A stretch of DNA of 64,000 nucleotides. Source: Streptomyces composti (GTDB lineage: Bacteria; Actinomycetota; Actinomycetes; Streptomycetales; Streptomycetaceae). Positions 1-8,010 of this stretch are shown piece by piece (the first letter of the stretch is position 1; every line of letters starts with the position of its first letter). Both the position numbers and the translations under genes were made by a program. Location: assembly GCF_012034205.1 (NCBI RefSeq), contig NZ_JAATEM010000020.1, positions 1 to 64,000 of the forward strand, in the 5' to 3' direction. The notes under the pieces were generated by a model. That model did no database searches, had not been told where the DNA came from, and saw only the letters and a program-made list of their open reading frames with translations.

Positions 1-70
1 GGAGCAGGGCCCGGTGGGTGTGTGCGAGCTCCGGGTCCGGGGACGGCCTCGGCGTCCTACGGCGTCACAC

Positions 71-826
71 TCACCTCGGGCTCAGCTCCTGGGTTCGCCC
101 CAGGTGCCGGTCGAAGAACCGGCCCGCGTCCTCCTGCTCGAACCACGGGGTGCCGGTGTGGCCGCCCATGTTGGCGTGCAGGGTCTTCTCGGTGCTGCCG
201 ATGGCGTCGAACAGGTCAAGGGCCCGCTGCCTCGGGTTCCCCTCGTCGTTCCACTGCAGCAGCATCAGCAACGGAATGCTGATCTTCCGGGCCTCCTCGC
301 GCTGGGCGCGGGGCACGTAGCCGCCGGCGAAGAGGCCGGCCACCGCGATGCGCGGCTCGGTGACCGCGAGGCGGATGCCGAGGGCGGCCCACCCCGAGTA
401 GCCGACCGGGCCGTCGAGCTCGGGCAGCTCCAGCAGGGCGTCCAGGACCGTCCGCCATTCCGGGGCTCCCTCCTCGACGAGGGGGCCCGCCAGTGACTCC
501 AGGAGTTCGTCGGCGGGCCTGCCTGCCCGCAGGGCCTCGCGGAGTTCGGCGCGGATCCGGTCGTGGGCGGCGGGGCGGGGCCGGTCGCCGCATCCGGGGC
601 CGTCGATGGTCGCCACCGCGTAGCCGCGGGCCGCGGTGTGGCGGGCCCGGGCGACCAGCCGGGCCTCGCGCCGGGGCAGACCGTTGTTGTGGGCGGTGAG
701 GATCAGCGGGGCCGGCGCGGCGGAGCCGGGCGTCCACAGGGTGCCGGGGATGTCGCCGAGGGTGAACTCACGCTCGAGGACGCCGTCGGGAAGCTGCTGT
801 TCGGAGATGAAGAGCATGGTCGTCAT
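71..826 (-). CDS. alpha/beta hydrolase (dienelactone hydrolase/esterase-like)
   Basis: Predicted cytoplasmic hydrolase of 251 aa with the alpha/beta-hydrolase layout: an early strand (PLILTAHNNG, about residues 40-50), GYAVATIDGPGCG (68-80), a nucleophile-elbow region GYSGWAALG (about 143-151), an acid candidate in LQWNDEG and a late histidine in MGGHTGTP. The elbow is odd. The family motif is G-x-S-x-G, but here the only serine sits in G-Y-S-G-W and the position aligned with the usual serine looks like alanine, so activity is uncertain. No signal peptide is seen. The ATG at 826 follows GAAAGG closely; a second ATG three codons in has better spacing. The substrate is unknown. Confidence 0.8.
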   Translation of the reverse strand: MTTMLFISEQQLPDGVLEREFTLGDIPGTLWTPGSAAPAPLILTAHNNGLPRREARLVARARHTAARGYAVATIDGPGCGDRPRPAAHDRIRAELREALRAGRPADELLESLAGPLVEEGAPEWRTVLDALLELPELDGPVGYSGWAALGIRLAVTEPRIAVAGLFAGGYVPRAQREEARKISIPLLMLLQWNDEGNPRQRALDLFDAIGSTEKTLHANMGGHTGTPWFEQEDAGRFFDRHLGRTQELSPR

Positions 827-1061
827 GCCTTTCGGGAGTGCTCAGCTGCGGCGCTCCCGGGCGAGGCGTCGCCCGGCCGTGACTCCGAGGGGAGCACCCA
901 TGTCGGTCGTGTTCACGGGTACCACCTCCTCGTTCTGCCGGGCACGGCCCTGGTGAACGTAGCAGGGTTCGGGCGGGCGGCCAACGCGATTTCGGCCCGC
1001 CGCGCCGGGGCACGCGATAAGTCGTTGGACAACGCCGGCGGCGCCGGGGCACGTTGAAGGC

Positions 1062-1802
1062 ATGCAGCAGGAGCAGATCTGGGACTCCGAGGCCGCCCGG
1101 CGGTACGACACGCCCGGGACCGGCATGTTCGCACCCGACGTTCTGGGACCGACCGTCGACCGTCTCGCCCGTCTCGCGGACGGCGGACCCGCACTCGAGT
1201 TCGCGATCGGCACGGGCCGGGTTGCCGTCCCGCTCGCCGAACGCGGTGTTCCGGTGACGGGCATCGAGCTGTCGGCTCCGATGGTGGAGCGCTTGCGCAC
1301 CAAGGCCGACGAGGCGACGATCCCCGTGATCATCGGTGACATGGCGACCACGGCCGCCCCCGGCGAGTACAGCCTGGTGTACCTCGTCTACAACACGATC
1401 TCCAACCTCCTCACCCAGGAGGAGCAGGTCCAGTGCTTCCGCAACGCCGCCCGGCATCTCCGTCCCGGCGGGCGGTTCGTGATCGAGCTCGGGGTGCCGG
1501 ACCTGCGCCGGCTTCCGCCGGGACGGAAGGCGACCGTGTGGCACGCCGAGGACGGCTACATCGGCCTGGACACGTACGACACCCTGAACCAGCAGCTGGT
1601 CTCGCACCACTTCCACTACGACGAGTCCGGGCAGGCCCGGTTGTACCGCAGCCCGCATCGCTACATCTGGCCGTCCGAACTCGACCTCATGGGCCGACTG
1701 GCAGGCTTCGAGCTGGAGTCCAGGCACGCGGACTGGCTGGGGTCCGAGTTCACCGCCGAGTCGACGTCCCATGTGTCGGTGTACCGGCTGCCCTCCGAGT
1801 AG
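1062..1802 (+). CDS. class I SAM-dependent methyltransferase
   Basis: Soluble 246-aa methyltransferase. The SAM-binding motif I is LEFAIGTGRVAVPLAERG (about residues 48-65), followed by the acidic motif II in VTGIELSAPMVERL and a motif IV/V region around GDMATT and FRNAARHLRPGGRFVIELG. The fold is the common Methyltransf_25/11 Rossmann type. The acceptor cannot be told from sequence. GAAGG lies 2 nt before the ATG. It is transcribed away from the hydrolase on the left, and a PH-domain membrane gene follows 86 bp downstream. Confidence 0.88.
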   Translation: MQQEQIWDSEAARRYDTPGTGMFAPDVLGPTVDRLARLADGGPALEFAIGTGRVAVPLAERGVPVTGIELSAPMVERLRTKADEATIPVIIGDMATTAAPGEYSLVYLVYNTISNLLTQEEQVQCFRNAARHLRPGGRFVIELGVPDLRRLPPGRKATVWHAEDGYIGLDTYDTLNQQLVSHHFHYDESGQARLYRSPHRYIWPSELDLMGRLAGFELESRHADWLGSEFTAESTSHVSVYRLPSE

Positions 1803-1888
1803 AGTCGCAACTCCGGTCCGGTGGCGCGCACCTGGCTGCGCGCTACCGTGGTTCTCTCGGACGCTGGACCCCGGCTGGAGGAGCGGTG

Positions 1889-2587
1889 GTGGCAGGGAGC
1901 GACCGGCGGGTGGTGCGCACGTACCGGCTGGGGGCGGGACCGTTGGCGTTCGTGACGCTGATGCTGGGGTGGCCGGCGGTTCTCTTCGTGCGGTCGGTCG
2001 TGCCGGATGACGGGCTTCCGGTGCTGTTCAAGGCAAGCCTGCTCATGCTGGTGGGGCTGGTGTGTGCCGGGGTGGTCTGGTTCTGGCGGGCGGCGACCGT
2101 GGTGTGCGAGGACCACATCGCGGTGCGGCAGTTGTTCCGGACGCGCAGGACCGCGTGGTGCGATGTGCTGAGCATCGAACGGGACCGCGATCCGGCGTCG
2201 GCCAGGACCCTGCTGCTGGACCGGGAGGGCAGGCTGTTCGCGCTGCCCGGGGGCGTGGGGGCCGGGAGCGATGCGGTGCGGGAGATCGTGGCGGTGTGGG
2301 AGCGGTCGCGCGGTGCGGAGTGGGCTCCTCCGTCCGCGGCCTTCGCTCAGGCGGCGCGGCAGCGGGCTCGGGGGCGGGAGTCGGCGGTCGTGTGGGCTCT
2401 GCTGGTGAGCGCGGGTGCGTTCCTCCTGACGCTGGGCTGCGGGCTGGCGGTCGGATACGCGGCGGAGTGGGGCGCGGACGACGTCCCGTGGGTGTTGCAG
2501 GCGGCCGGTTTCGAGCCGGTGGTGGTGTTCGCCGTGGTGTACGGGGTGGCGGTGCGCAGGGTGGGGCGGCGCCGGCAGGGCGTGTAG
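1889..2587 (+). CDS. PH-domain-like membrane protein
   Basis: Small integral membrane protein of 232 aa that resembles bacterial PH-domain (bPH2-type) proteins common in Streptomyces. Two hydrophobic segments lie near the N-terminus (about residues 12-35 and 46-70). A soluble stretch with the pattern VVCEDHIAVRQLFRTRRTAWCDVLSIERD follows, then two more hydrophobic segments near the C-terminus. The start is a GTG at 1889, 5 nt after GGAGGAG; an adjacent in-frame GTG at 1886 is too close to that SD. The role is unknown. It converges on the AI-2E transporter gene across a long hairpin. Confidence 0.75.
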   Translation: MAGSDRRVVRTYRLGAGPLAFVTLMLGWPAVLFVRSVVPDDGLPVLFKASLLMLVGLVCAGVVWFWRAATVVCEDHIAVRQLFRTRRTAWCDVLSIERDRDPASARTLLLDREGRLFALPGGVGAGSDAVREIVAVWERSRGAEWAPPSAAFAQAARQRARGRESAVVWALLVSAGAFLLTLGCGLAVGYAAEWGADDVPWVLQAAGFEPVVVFAVVYGVAVRRVGRRRQGV

Positions 2588-2600
2588 TGCGCCGTCCGCC

Positions 2601-2646
2601 CCGTCCGGGCGCACACGGGGAGCAGAGCGGGCGGGCGCCCGGACGG
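2601..2646. terminator. bidirectional hairpin
   Basis: A perfect 12-bp stem (CCGTCCGGGCGC at 2601-2612 with GCGCCCGGACGG at 2635-2646) encloses a 22-nt loop. It lies between the convergent genes ending at 2587 and 2663, so it probably terminates both. There is no U tract, as is usual in Streptomyces. Confidence 0.6.
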
Positions 2647-2662
2647 AAGGGAAGGGCGTGGG

Positions 2663-3766
2663 TCAGGCGGTGTCGTCCGCCGCGGCGAGGTCCGGTTCCT
2701 CGCCCGGGTCGCTGAGCTGTTCGCGGAGGTAGCCCCAGATCACGGCGATCAGTGCGGCGACGGGGACGGCGAGGAGACTGCCGACGATGCCGGCCAGGCT
2801 GCCGCCCAGGGTGACGGCCAGCAGGACCACGGCGGCGTGCAGGCCGAGCCCGCGGCTCTGGATCATGGGCTGGAGGACGTTGCCCTCCACCTGCTGCACG
2901 ACCACGATGATGGCGAGCACGATCAGCGCGTCGGTGAGGCCGTTGGAGACCAGCGCGATCAGTACGGCGACGAGGCCGGCGAACAGGGCGCCCACGATCG
3001 GCACGAAAGCGGACACGAAGGTGAGGACCGCGAGCGGCAGGACCAGCGGCACGCCCAGGAACCACAGGCCGAGGCCGATGAGGACGGCGTCGATCAGGCC
3101 GACGAGTGCCTGGGAGCGGACGAAGGCGCCCAGGGTGTTCCAGCAGCGTGCGGCGACGGCCGGGACGTCGGTGGCGAGGCGGCCGGGCAGCTGGCGCTCC
3201 AGCCAGGGCAGGAAGCGCGGGCCGTCCTTGAGGAAGAAGAACATCAGGAACAGCGCGAGGACGGCGGTGACCACGCCGTTGAACACGGTGGTCACGCCGG
3301 TGACGGCGGTGGTGGCGATGCTTCCCGCGCTGTCCTGGACGCGGGCGGCCGCCGAGTCGAGGGCGTCCGCGATCTGGTCCTCGCCGATGTTCAGCGGGGG
3401 TCCTGCCGCCCACGCGCGCAGCCGGTCGATGCCGGCGACCACGCCGTCGGCCAGCTCTCCCGACTGGGACGCCACCGGCACGGCGATCAGCGCGGCCGTG
3501 CCGGCGGCGACCAGCAGGAAGAGCACGGTCACCAGCGACGCGGCCAGGGCGGGCGGCAGGCCGCGACGCAGCAGGAAGCGGGTCGGCGGCCAGGTGAGCG
3601 TGGTCAGGAGCAGGCCGATGACGAGCGGCCAGACCACGGGCCACATCCGTCCCAGGAGCCAGAGGACGGCCACCGACAGTGCCACGACGAGCAGCAGTTC
3701 CCCGGACACGCGCGCCGAGGTGTGCAGGGCGGCGCGGGTTCTCGCGGAGTTCAGGCGGGCAGACAT
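2663..3766 (-). CDS. AI-2E family transporter (PerM/TqsA-like)
   Basis: Polytopic inner-membrane protein of 367 aa in the AI-2E exporter/PerM family. Hydrophobic segments form two N-terminal pairs (about residues 24-60 and 73-100), a helix near 155-180 and a C-terminal cluster (about 215-330). The family-type stretch VEGNVLQPMIQSRGLGLHAAVVLLAVTLGGSLAGIVGSLLAVP is present near residues 285-330. Some members export autoinducer-2 or work as Na+/H+ antiporters; most actinobacterial members have no known substrate. The N-terminus is basic and the C-terminus is acidic (DPGEEPDLAAADD). Start: ATG at 3766. Confidence 0.88.
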   Translation of the reverse strand: MSARLNSARTRAALHTSARVSGELLLVVALSVAVLWLLGRMWPVVWPLVIGLLLTTLTWPPTRFLLRRGLPPALAASLVTVLFLLVAAGTAALIAVPVASQSGELADGVVAGIDRLRAWAAGPPLNIGEDQIADALDSAAARVQDSAGSIATTAVTGVTTVFNGVVTAVLALFLMFFFLKDGPRFLPWLERQLPGRLATDVPAVAARCWNTLGAFVRSQALVGLIDAVLIGLGLWFLGVPLVLPLAVLTFVSAFVPIVGALFAGLVAVLIALVSNGLTDALIVLAIIVVVQQVEGNVLQPMIQSRGLGLHAAVVLLAVTLGGSLAGIVGSLLAVPVAALIAVIWGYLREQLSDPGEEPDLAAADDTA

Positions 3767-3835
3767 GAGGGCACCCTATGGGGGCCGCGCCGCCCGCTGT
3801 CGTCGCGGGTCCGGCGCCGCCGGTCTCGTGGGTGT

Positions 3836-4843
3836 TCAGGTCAGTTCGAGCACGAGCTTGCCGATGTTCTCGCCGCGGAAGAGCATCTGCAGGGTGTCGG
3901 GGAAGTCGTCCACGGTCCCCTTGACGACGTGCTCCTTGACCTTGATGCGGCCGTCCTGGATCCAGCTCATGATGGCGCGGGCGGCCTCGGCGTACCGCTC
4001 GGCGTAGTCGAAGACGACGAAGCCCTCCATGCGGGCCCTGCGCACCAGCAGCGTGAGGTAGTGGGAGGGTCCCTGGACCGGTGTGGAGTTGTTGTACTGG
4101 CTGATGGCGCCGCAGATCACCACGCGGGCGTGCATGGCGAGCCGGGTCAGGGCGGCGTCGAGGATGTCGCCGCCGACGTTGTCGAAGTAGACGTCGATGC
4201 CGTCGGGCACCTCGCGGCGCAGTGCCTTGCGCACGTCCTCGGCGCGGTAGTCGATCGCCGCGTCGAAGCCCAGTTCGCCGGTGAGCAAGGCGCACTTCTC
4301 GGGTCCTCCGGCGATGCCGACGACGCGGCAGCCCTTGGCCTTGGCGATCTGGCCCACGAGGCTGCCGACGGCGCCCGCGGCGCCGGACACCACGACGGTC
4401 TCGCCGTCCTCGAGGGCGCCGACGTCGAGGAGGCCGAAGTAGGCGGTCATGCCGGGCATGCCCAGCGCGCCGAGGTAGGTGGAGGGCGGGGCGAGGCTGG
4501 TGTCGGCCTTCATCGCGCCCTTGCCGTCGGAGACCACGTACTCCTGGACGCCGAAGGTGCCGACGACGTGGTCGCCGGGCCGGTAGTCGGGGTGGTTGGA
4601 GGCGGTGACCTCGACGACCGATCCGGCGCGCATCACCTCGCCGAGGCCGACCGGGGGCAGGTAGGAGGGGCGGTCGTCGAGCCAGCCGCGCATGGCGGGG
4701 TCCAGGGAGATGACCAGCGTGCGGCCGGCGAACTGGCCGGGCCCGGGCTGCTCCACGGGGACGGAGCGGTGCTCCCAGTCCTCGGGCCTGACCTCGCCGA
4801 CGGGACGGGCGGCCAGGCGGATCTGACGGTTGGTCGCAGACAT
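3836..4843 (-). CDS. NADP-dependent medium-chain oxidoreductase (CurA/leukotriene-reductase type)
   Basis: 335-aa zinc-independent medium-chain reductase of the group that reduces activated C=C double bonds (E. coli CurA, mammalian prostaglandin reductase). The N-terminal domain carries the family opener NRQIRLAARPVGEV, then MRGWLDDRPSYLPPVGLGEVMRAGSV. The cofactor fold is at VVSGAAGAVGSLVGQIAKAKGCRVVGIAG (about residues 152-180), and YFDNVGGDILDAAL follows. The structural zinc cysteines of alcohol dehydrogenases are absent. AGGAG lies 5 nt before the ATG at 4843. A palindrome overlaps its probable -10, so a TetR-type repressor may control it. Confidence 0.9.
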   Translation of the reverse strand: MSATNRQIRLAARPVGEVRPEDWEHRSVPVEQPGPGQFAGRTLVISLDPAMRGWLDDRPSYLPPVGLGEVMRAGSVVEVTASNHPDYRPGDHVVGTFGVQEYVVSDGKGAMKADTSLAPPSTYLGALGMPGMTAYFGLLDVGALEDGETVVVSGAAGAVGSLVGQIAKAKGCRVVGIAGGPEKCALLTGELGFDAAIDYRAEDVRKALRREVPDGIDVYFDNVGGDILDAALTRLAMHARVVICGAISQYNNSTPVQGPSHYLTLLVRRARMEGFVVFDYAERYAEAARAIMSWIQDGRIKVKEHVVKGTVDDFPDTLQMLFRGENIGKLVLELT

Positions 4844-4876
4844 GACGGCTCCTGTCGTTCCGGATGACGACGAGGG

Positions 4877-4892
4877 TACCGACCGGTAGGTA
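4877..4892. promoter_or_regulatory. candidate TetR-type operator over the CurA-like gene's promoter
   Basis: TACCGACCGGTAGGTA is a near-perfect 16-bp palindrome (14/16) centred on ACCGGT, the form of many actinobacterial TetR-family operators. It overlaps the minus-strand TACCCT (4873-4878), a TAnnnT -10 candidate 29 nt before the ATG at 4843. No regulator gene is adjacent. Confidence 0.5.
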
Positions 4893-4991
4893 TGGCGTGG
4901 ACGGTGAGGTCCGTCACAGGGGGCACAGACGGCTCGCTGTGGAGCCGGGTGGAGCGAGCGGCCGTACCGGCCGGAGCCTCGGCCGCAGCAA

Positions 4992-5034
4992 AGAGGCGTC
5001 CCCGGGCTGCGGGGCAGGGGCCGGGGACGCCTCT
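4992..5034 (-). terminator. hairpin terminator of the FAD/NAD reductase gene
   Basis: A perfect 14-bp stem (AGAGGCGTCCCCGG at 4992-5005 with CCGGGGACGCCTCT at 5021-5034) and a 15-nt loop lie 25 nt after the stop codon of the minus-strand reductase gene. Confidence 0.7.
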
Positions 5035-5059
5035 CCGGTGTGATGTGCGGTGGCCGGTC

Positions 5060-6397
5060 TCAGGCCATGCCGAACTTCTCGGCGTGCACCTGTCGGCCGG
5101 GGACGCCGAGGTGGCGCAGGGTGCCGAGGACCGCGGAGGTCATGGCGGGCGGGCCGCAGACGTAGATGTCGCGTTCGGTGATGTCGGGCACCAGGGCGTG
5201 CAGGTTCTGCGGCTCGAACGGCCGGGCGCCCTCCCCGGTGCGGCCGGTGAGCAGATGGAGCCGTCCGCCGCGTACCGCGAGCAGCCGGCGGATCTCCTCG
5301 ACCAGTACGGCGTCCTGCTCGGTGCGCACCCGGTAGAGGACCACGACGTCGCCGCCGCTCTGCTCCTCGAGGAGGGCCCGGACGGGGGTGATGCCCACAC
5401 CTCCGGCGATCAGCACGGAGCCGGGCCGCGTGCGGTGCAGGGAGGTGAACGCGCCGTAGGGGCCCTCGACGAACACCCGTGTCCCGGCCGCCAGATGGCG
5501 CAGTCCGGCGCTTCCGCTGCCGACGGCCCTGGCGGTCAGGCGCAGCGAGCGGCCGTCCGGGGCCGCCGACAGGGAGAACGGGTTCGCCAGCCACCAGTTG
5601 CGGTGTCCGGGGAAGCGCCAGATGCAGAACTGCCCGGCCCGGGCGGGGAACCGGTCGAGGTGGCGGCCGGTGACGTACACCGAGACCACGTCGTGCGACT
5701 CCGGTGTCACGGCCGAGACCTGGAAGCGGTGGTAGGCGTTGCGCCACACGGGGATCGCGATGCGGCCGGCGACGAGCGCGCCGAAGGCCAGCAGCCACAG
5801 CGCCCACCAGTACAGCTCGGCGAAGGCGGAGGAGGTGAAGGTGGTCGTCTCCTGGAGCTGGTGGACGAACGCCAGCCCCAGAGCGAGGTAGATCAGCAGG
5901 TGCAGGCCGTGCCAGACCTCGTAGGGCAGCCGCCTGCGCAGCGCCCGGGTGGAGACGACCGCGATCGCGACGAAGACGGCGGCGGCCAGCATCCCGAGGA
6001 GCGAGGCGGGCACGCCTGCCAGTGCGAGGAAGGTCTTGGTCATCGACGCGTCGTCGAGTCGCGCGTAGCCGAGCACGACCAGGAAGGCGTGCGTGAGGAC
6101 GAGCCAGAGCAGGGTGAAGCCCGTCCAGCGGTGCCACACGGTCAGCCGGTCCATGCCGATGCGCCGGTCCAGCCACGGTATCCGGGCGATCAGCAGCAGT
6201 TGCAACAGCATCAGCAGTGCGGCGTGGAGGCCGAAGAACTTGGCGACGGTGAGCGTGCCGTTCTTGCCGCTGCCCTCGGTGATGAAGAGGGTCTCGACGA
6301 TGAGCAGGTTGAGCACGACGAAGGTGCCCAGCGCCCACCGCGCCGCGACCGCCGGCGGGACGGAACCCGTCCGGATGCGGGAAGTGGTGTCCGTCAA
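5060..6397 (-). CDS. membrane ferric-reductase-like protein with FAD/NAD reductase domain
   Basis: 445-aa protein that joins a membrane b-type heme region to a ferredoxin-NADP+ reductase module. About six transmembrane helices lie in residues 20-210, with paired histidines in KFFGLHAALLMLL, VWHRWTGFTLLWLVLTHAFL and EVWHGLHLLIYLALGLAFVHQL, as in ferric reductase-like domains. The FAD site is in FCIWRFPGHRNWWLANPFSLSAAP. The NAD site is VLIAGGVGITPVRALLEEQ, ending in IYVCGPPAMTSAVLGTLRHLGVP. It would pass electrons from NAD(P)H through FAD to heme and an unknown acceptor. The start is TTG at 6397, with GGGGGGAG 5 nt upstream. Confidence 0.85.
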   Translation of the reverse strand: MTDTTSRIRTGSVPPAVAARWALGTFVVLNLLIVETLFITEGSGKNGTLTVAKFFGLHAALLMLLQLLLIARIPWLDRRIGMDRLTVWHRWTGFTLLWLVLTHAFLVVLGYARLDDASMTKTFLALAGVPASLLGMLAAAVFVAIAVVSTRALRRRLPYEVWHGLHLLIYLALGLAFVHQLQETTTFTSSAFAELYWWALWLLAFGALVAGRIAIPVWRNAYHRFQVSAVTPESHDVVSVYVTGRHLDRFPARAGQFCIWRFPGHRNWWLANPFSLSAAPDGRSLRLTARAVGSGSAGLRHLAAGTRVFVEGPYGAFTSLHRTRPGSVLIAGGVGITPVRALLEEQSGGDVVVLYRVRTEQDAVLVEEIRRLLAVRGGRLHLLTGRTGEGARPFEPQNLHALVPDITERDIYVCGPPAMTSAVLGTLRHLGVPGRQVHAEKFGMA

Positions 6398-6585
6398 GTC
6401 TGCTCCCCCCTCGCACCGCGGAGCGGTCACCGGCGGCCGGCCGTGCGCAGGGCAGGGGCCGGCCTCGTCTCGGTCGCGGTGCGGTGACGCCGTAGAACTG
6501 GGCACAGAGTACGCGCACGGCGTCTTCACGTCCCCCGCGGAAAGGAAACAGAATCGCGACAGTCCGCCTCCGGTCGGGCCGGGGG

Positions 6586-7914
6586 TCAGGTCTCCTGGTC
6601 GCCGGACTCCGGGTCGGGGCCGCGGGTGTCCGAGGCGGAGGTTCCCGGGCCGGGTGCGGCCTCCCCGGCGGGGCGGTGATCGTCCGCTCCGGGGTCCTGG
6701 GCGGGGCGGTGGTGGTCTCCGCGTCGGGAGGTGCCGCGGCGGTGATAGGCCTTGTTGGCGATGCGCCATTCCTCGCCGACGCGGACCAGCAGGAAGATGT
6801 CGGTGAACGTGTCCGGTCCGTGATGGAGCGTCATGGTGGCCGTGGCGACGGTGCCGTGGACGTCGACGGCGTCGATGCGGCGGGACCGGCTCGGCTCGTC
6901 GGGCGCCGGACGGCCCGGGAACAGGGCGCAGTACTCGTCCAGGGTCCAGGAGGTGAAGGCGCCGTCCCGGATGCCCTCGATGCGGGCGGTGGGCAGGAAG
7001 GCGTCCCGGAAGTGGCGCGCGTCGCCGGTGGCGTGGCCGCGGATGTAGGAACGGAGGGGTCGGAGTACGGCGTCGCCGGGGGCCGGGGCCGTGGCGGCTG
7101 CGGCGATGTCGGCCTCGGGGTCCGCCGGGGTGTCACCCACGCCGGAGGCGCCGCGCAGGGGTGTGCCGGACGCGGCTGCCAGCAGGGCCAGGTCCTTGGC
7201 GAGAGCGCCGATCGTGAAGGTGGCCCGGCCGGCGCCGGCCGCTGCGGCATCGGAGGGGGGAGCCTCGAGGGCGTGGCGTCTGCTCGCCACGAGGCCGCCG
7301 AGATGGCCGAGTTCGAGGACGTCCAGTACCTGGGCGCGGGGCAGGCCGAGGGCGTCGGCCTGCCGCAGCGTGTCTCGCAGGGCGAGGACCGTGCCGGCCA
7401 GGCCCTGGTTGGCGATCAGCTTGAGTGCGGCCGCGGTGGCGGCGTCCGGGGCGGGGCGTACCGTGCCCAGTGCTTCCAGCACGGGGCGGGCCCGCTCGAG
7501 GGCGGTGGCGTCGGAGGCGGCGGCGAGGATCTGCAGGGTGCCCGTGGTGACGGCGGGCACGGAGCCGATCACGGGGGCGTGGACGTAGCACGGGCCGAGT
7601 TCCTGGGCCAGTCGCGTCGCCTCGGCGTGAGCGACGGTGCTGACGTTGACGACGATCGTGTCCGCTGCGAGGGAGTCGCCGGCCTCGTCGAGGACCTGCC
7701 GGCAGGCCGGGCCGTCGAAGAGGGCCAGCAGTACCAGGCGGGCCTGCGCGACGGCGTCCTTCGGGTCGGCGGTCGTCCGCACGGCGTCGGCGGGGCGTCC
7801 GGAGCGGGTCCAGCCGATCACGTCCCGGCCCTGTGCGGCGAGGCGGGCGGCAATGCTCGCGCCCAGGCGGCCCAGGCCGAGGACGGCGACGGTGTGCGCG
7901 GGTGGTGTGCTCAT
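6586..7914 (-). CDS. 6-phosphogluconate-dehydrogenase-like NAD(P)-binding protein fused to an NTF2-like domain
   Basis: 442-aa two-domain protein. Residues 1-160 form an NADPH Rossmann domain of the beta-hydroxyacid dehydrogenase superfamily (VAVLGLGRLGASIAARLAAQGRDVIGWTR). Residues about 165-290 form the helical half (LKLIANQGLAGTVLALRDTLRQADALGL), where the family's catalytic lysine is expected. After an Ala/Pro linker, residues about 300-410 match the NTF2/SnoaL (lumazine-binding-like) fold (LRSYIRGHATGDARHFRDAFLPTARIEGIRDGAFTSW, then WRIANKAYHRR). The tail is charged and disordered. Usually these are separate proteins. ATG at 7914; transcribed divergently from a LysR regulator that probably controls it. 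Confidence 0.82.
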   Translation of the reverse strand: MSTPPAHTVAVLGLGRLGASIAARLAAQGRDVIGWTRSGRPADAVRTTADPKDAVAQARLVLLALFDGPACRQVLDEAGDSLAADTIVVNVSTVAHAEATRLAQELGPCYVHAPVIGSVPAVTTGTLQILAAASDATALERARPVLEALGTVRPAPDAATAAALKLIANQGLAGTVLALRDTLRQADALGLPRAQVLDVLELGHLGGLVASRRHALEAPPSDAAAAGAGRATFTIGALAKDLALLAAASGTPLRGASGVGDTPADPEADIAAAATAPAPGDAVLRPLRSYIRGHATGDARHFRDAFLPTARIEGIRDGAFTSWTLDEYCALFPGRPAPDEPSRSRRIDAVDVHGTVATATMTLHHGPDTFTDIFLLVRVGEEWRIANKAYHRRGTSRRGDHHRPAQDPGADDHRPAGEAAPGPGTSASDTRGPDPESGDQET

Positions 7915-7923
7915 GGACGTCAG

Positions 7924-7940
7924 CCTGCTTCGGCAGCAGG
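7924..7940. promoter_or_regulatory. LysR box (T-N11-A palindrome)
   Basis: CCTGCT-TCGGC-AGCAGG is a perfect 6-bp inverted repeat containing the T-N11-A pattern (T7926, A7938) of LysR-type regulators. It lies 10-26 nt before the dehydrogenase start at 7914, in the intergenic region shared with the LysR gene. Confidence 0.5.
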
Positions 7941-7997
7941 TATGCGACAAGCGACGATTCCGCAGGTCTGCCCTGCTGGACACGCATAGCTCCCGGT

Positions 7998-8003
7998 CAT
8001 ACT
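7998..8003 (+). promoter_or_regulatory. -10 element giving a leaderless LysR mRNA
   Basis: CATACT (5/6 to TATACT) lies 7 nt before the LysR ATG at 8011, where no SD sequence is present. Transcription would start at or one base from the ATG. No good -35 is visible. Confidence 0.4.
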
Positions 8004-8010
8004 GGGGGTC

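Noticed and set aside
2043..4295. Very long open frame opposite or out of frame with the AI-2E and reductase genes
   Set aside because: The translation is Arg/Pro-rich and lacks family motifs. It is a third-position-GC shadow of the recognisable genes.
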